Below are positions 7,326 through 8,187 of a DNA stretch of 8,187 nucleotides, piece after piece. The stretch is from positions 1 through 8,187 of the forward strand of contig CACYZS010000042.1 in assembly GCA_902778985.1 (NCBI GenBank). The letters run 5' to 3'. Each line of letters starts with the position of its first letter. The first letter of the stretch is position 1. The stretch is from an uncultured Ruminococcus sp. (lineage in GTDB: Bacteria > Bacillota > Clostridia > Oscillospirales > CAG-272). Below the pieces are notes generated by a model that worked only from the letters and a program-made list of their open reading frames with translations, made no database searches and was not told the DNA's origin. Made by a program: the position numbers and the translations under genes.

Positions 7326-8063
7326 ATGAACGCGCAAGAGATCAAATCGCAACTCGAAAAAGAATACAAGTACAAACTCGAACTCCACGCGCACTCGAAT
7401 CCCGCCAGCGGGTGCAGCGAAGTGTCGGTCCCCGATCTGGTCAGAACCTACGCGGAACTGGGCTATCACGGCGTGGTGCTGACCAACCACTTCATCTACG
7501 ATTACTCGACTTGTATGCGGGGGCGCAGCGTCGAGGAGGGTATCGCCGTCTGGCTGAACGACTATCACGCGGCGGTCGAGGAGGGCAAAAAATACGGTCT
7601 TGCCGTGTTCCTCGGCGCCGAGATCCGCTTTACCGAAAATAACAACGACTACCTGATCTACGGGCTGCGCGAGGAGATGCTGCCCGAGATCTACCGTCTG
7701 CTGCCGGAGGGCGTCGAATACTTCCGCAAGCATTACGCGATGCCCGACAGCGTTTTTCTGCAGGCGCACCCCTTCCGCGACGGGATGGTGGAGGTCGATC
7801 CGGCTCTCCTTGACGGGATCGAGACCTTCAATATGCACCCCGGTCAGCGTTCCCGCAACGCCGTCGCGAACCTTTACGCCAAGAAAAACGGGATCGGGAT
7901 CCGGCTGGTCGCTTCCGACTTCCATTTCCTGCGCGGGCGGGACGTCGCCGTTTCGGCGATCCGGACGAAGAGTATGCCCAAGAGTTCCTTCGACGTCGCG
8001 AAAATCCTCAGAAGCGGGGACTATATCGGCGAGGTCGGAACCCAGGCGCTGATTATTCCCTGA
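7326..8063 (+). CDS. PHP-domain metal-dependent phosphoesterase-like protein
   Basis: This 245-residue protein has the polymerase-and-histidinol-phosphatase (PHP) fold, a trinuclear-metal phosphoesterase barrel. Visible ligands, in the usual order, are H-A-H (His21, His23) after a hydrophobic strand, L-T-N-H (His55), G-A-E (Glu99), Q-A-H-P (His148) and a late S-D-F-H (Asp198, His200). The metal site therefore looks intact and catalysis on a phosphomonoester or phosphodiester is expected. The substrate is unknown. It is too short for a polymerase-linked PHP and resembles stand-alone PHP hydrolases. No signal peptide is present. It sits 11 bases after the GH65 stop and 12 bases before pgmB, between the enzyme making beta-glucose 1-phosphate and the enzyme consuming it. 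A role on a sugar phosphate, for instance trimming an excess or phosphorylated by-product, is tempting but is inference. Sense TTA, CTA and TCA are all absent. Confidence 0.88.
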   Translation: MNAQEIKSQLEKEYKYKLELHAHSNPASGCSEVSVPDLVRTYAELGYHGVVLTNHFIYDYSTCMRGRSVEEGIAVWLNDYHAAVEEGKKYGLAVFLGAEIRFTENNNDYLIYGLREEMLPEIYRLLPEGVEYFRKHYAMPDSVFLQAHPFRDGMVEVDPALLDGIETFNMHPGQRSRNAVANLYAKKNGIGIRLVASDFHFLRGRDVAVSAIRTKSMPKSSFDVAKILRSGDYIGEVGTQALIIP

Positions 8064-8064
8064 T

Positions 8065-8070
8065 AGGAGA
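8065..8070 (+). promoter_or_regulatory. Ribosome binding site of pgmB
   Basis: AGGAGA lies five bases before the ATG at 8076 and two bases after the PHP stop. This is tight operon spacing and supports the start. Confidence 0.7.
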
Positions 8071-8075
8071 AAAAG

Positions 8076-8187
8076 ATGATCAAAGCGGTACTGTTTGACC
8101 TGGACGGCGTGATCGTTTCGACCGATCGCTGCCACTATCGGGCGTGGAAGCGGATGGCGGACGAGGAGGGGATTTGCTTCGACGAGA
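8076..8187 (+). CDS. pgmB: Beta-phosphoglucomutase, N-terminal 37 codons (truncated by window edge)
   Basis: Only the first 37 residues are in the window, against about 220 for the whole enzyme, but they are diagnostic. The HAD motif V-L-F-D-L-D-G-V-I places the nucleophile at Asp8 and the general acid/base at Asp10. Thr16, His20 and Trp24 match the positions of Thr16, His20 and Trp24 in the Lactococcus lactis beta-phosphoglucomutase, which mark this HAD subgroup. The enzyme interconverts beta-glucose 1-phosphate and glucose 6-phosphate in the cytosol, feeding the GH65 product into glycolysis. Co-occurrence with a GH65 gene is a well-established pairing. The assignment rests on the N-terminus and the neighbourhood, because the rest of the protein lies outside. 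Confidence 0.9.
   Translation, partial: MIKAVLFDLDGVIVSTDRCHYRAWKRMADEEGICFDE

Noticed and set aside
7248..8135. A 295-codon minus-strand open frame across the PHP gene
   Set aside because: It is a codon-aligned shadow spanning a well-supported PHP gene and running into pgmB.

Overview
The window reads as one uninterrupted stretch of a carbohydrate-catabolism operon. Six genes lie on the + strand with gaps of 33 bases or fewer: the C-terminal part of an L-fucose/L-arabinose-isomerase-type protein (cut by the left edge), a GH2 glycoside hydrolase, an unrecognised 663-residue protein with glycoside-hydrolase-like features, a GH65 glycoside phosphorylase, a PHP-domain phosphoesterase-like protein, and the first 37 codons of a beta-phosphoglucomutase (cut by the right edge). 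Each of the five starts inside the window has a purine-rich Shine-Dalgarno sequence. No internal promoter, terminator, RNA gene, mobile element or CRISPR array is visible. No gap is longer than 33 bases, so no sizeable non-coding stretch remains unaccounted for.

How the genes fit together (inference from family knowledge): none of the enzymes with a visible N-terminus has a signal peptide, so the pathway looks cytosolic and would act on imported oligosaccharides. The GH2 enzyme would remove a beta-linked terminal sugar, and the 663-residue protein may trim another linkage. The GH65 enzyme would phosphorolyse an alpha-glucoside to beta-glucose 1-phosphate plus a free acceptor sugar. PgmB converts beta-glucose 1-phosphate to glucose 6-phosphate, the classic partner step for GH65 enzymes. 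The isomerase-family protein could process the released non-glucose sugar. The PHP protein sits between phosphorylase and mutase, and its role there is not explained by the textbook pathway. Transporter and regulator genes are not in the window.

Organism: the DNA is GC-rich (roughly 60% by eye), with strong AAAGGAG-type ribosome binding sites, short gaps and an ATGA overlap. The enzyme set (GH2 with C-terminal DUF4982-like and C5-like domains, GH65, pgmB, FucI-like) is common in gut Bacillota. A GC-rich, possibly uncultured Clostridia-type bacterium is my best guess, with low confidence. Codon use is very uniform: TTA, CTA and TCA are almost absent, which creates large but spurious antisense reading frames.

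The most novel item is the 663-residue protein at 3014-5005. It has a W-F-D-D-D motif, a nearby C-x-C-x-x-C motif and a GATase-like middle segment. It is the best candidate here for an undescribed glycoside hydrolase family, translationally coupled to a phosphorylase.
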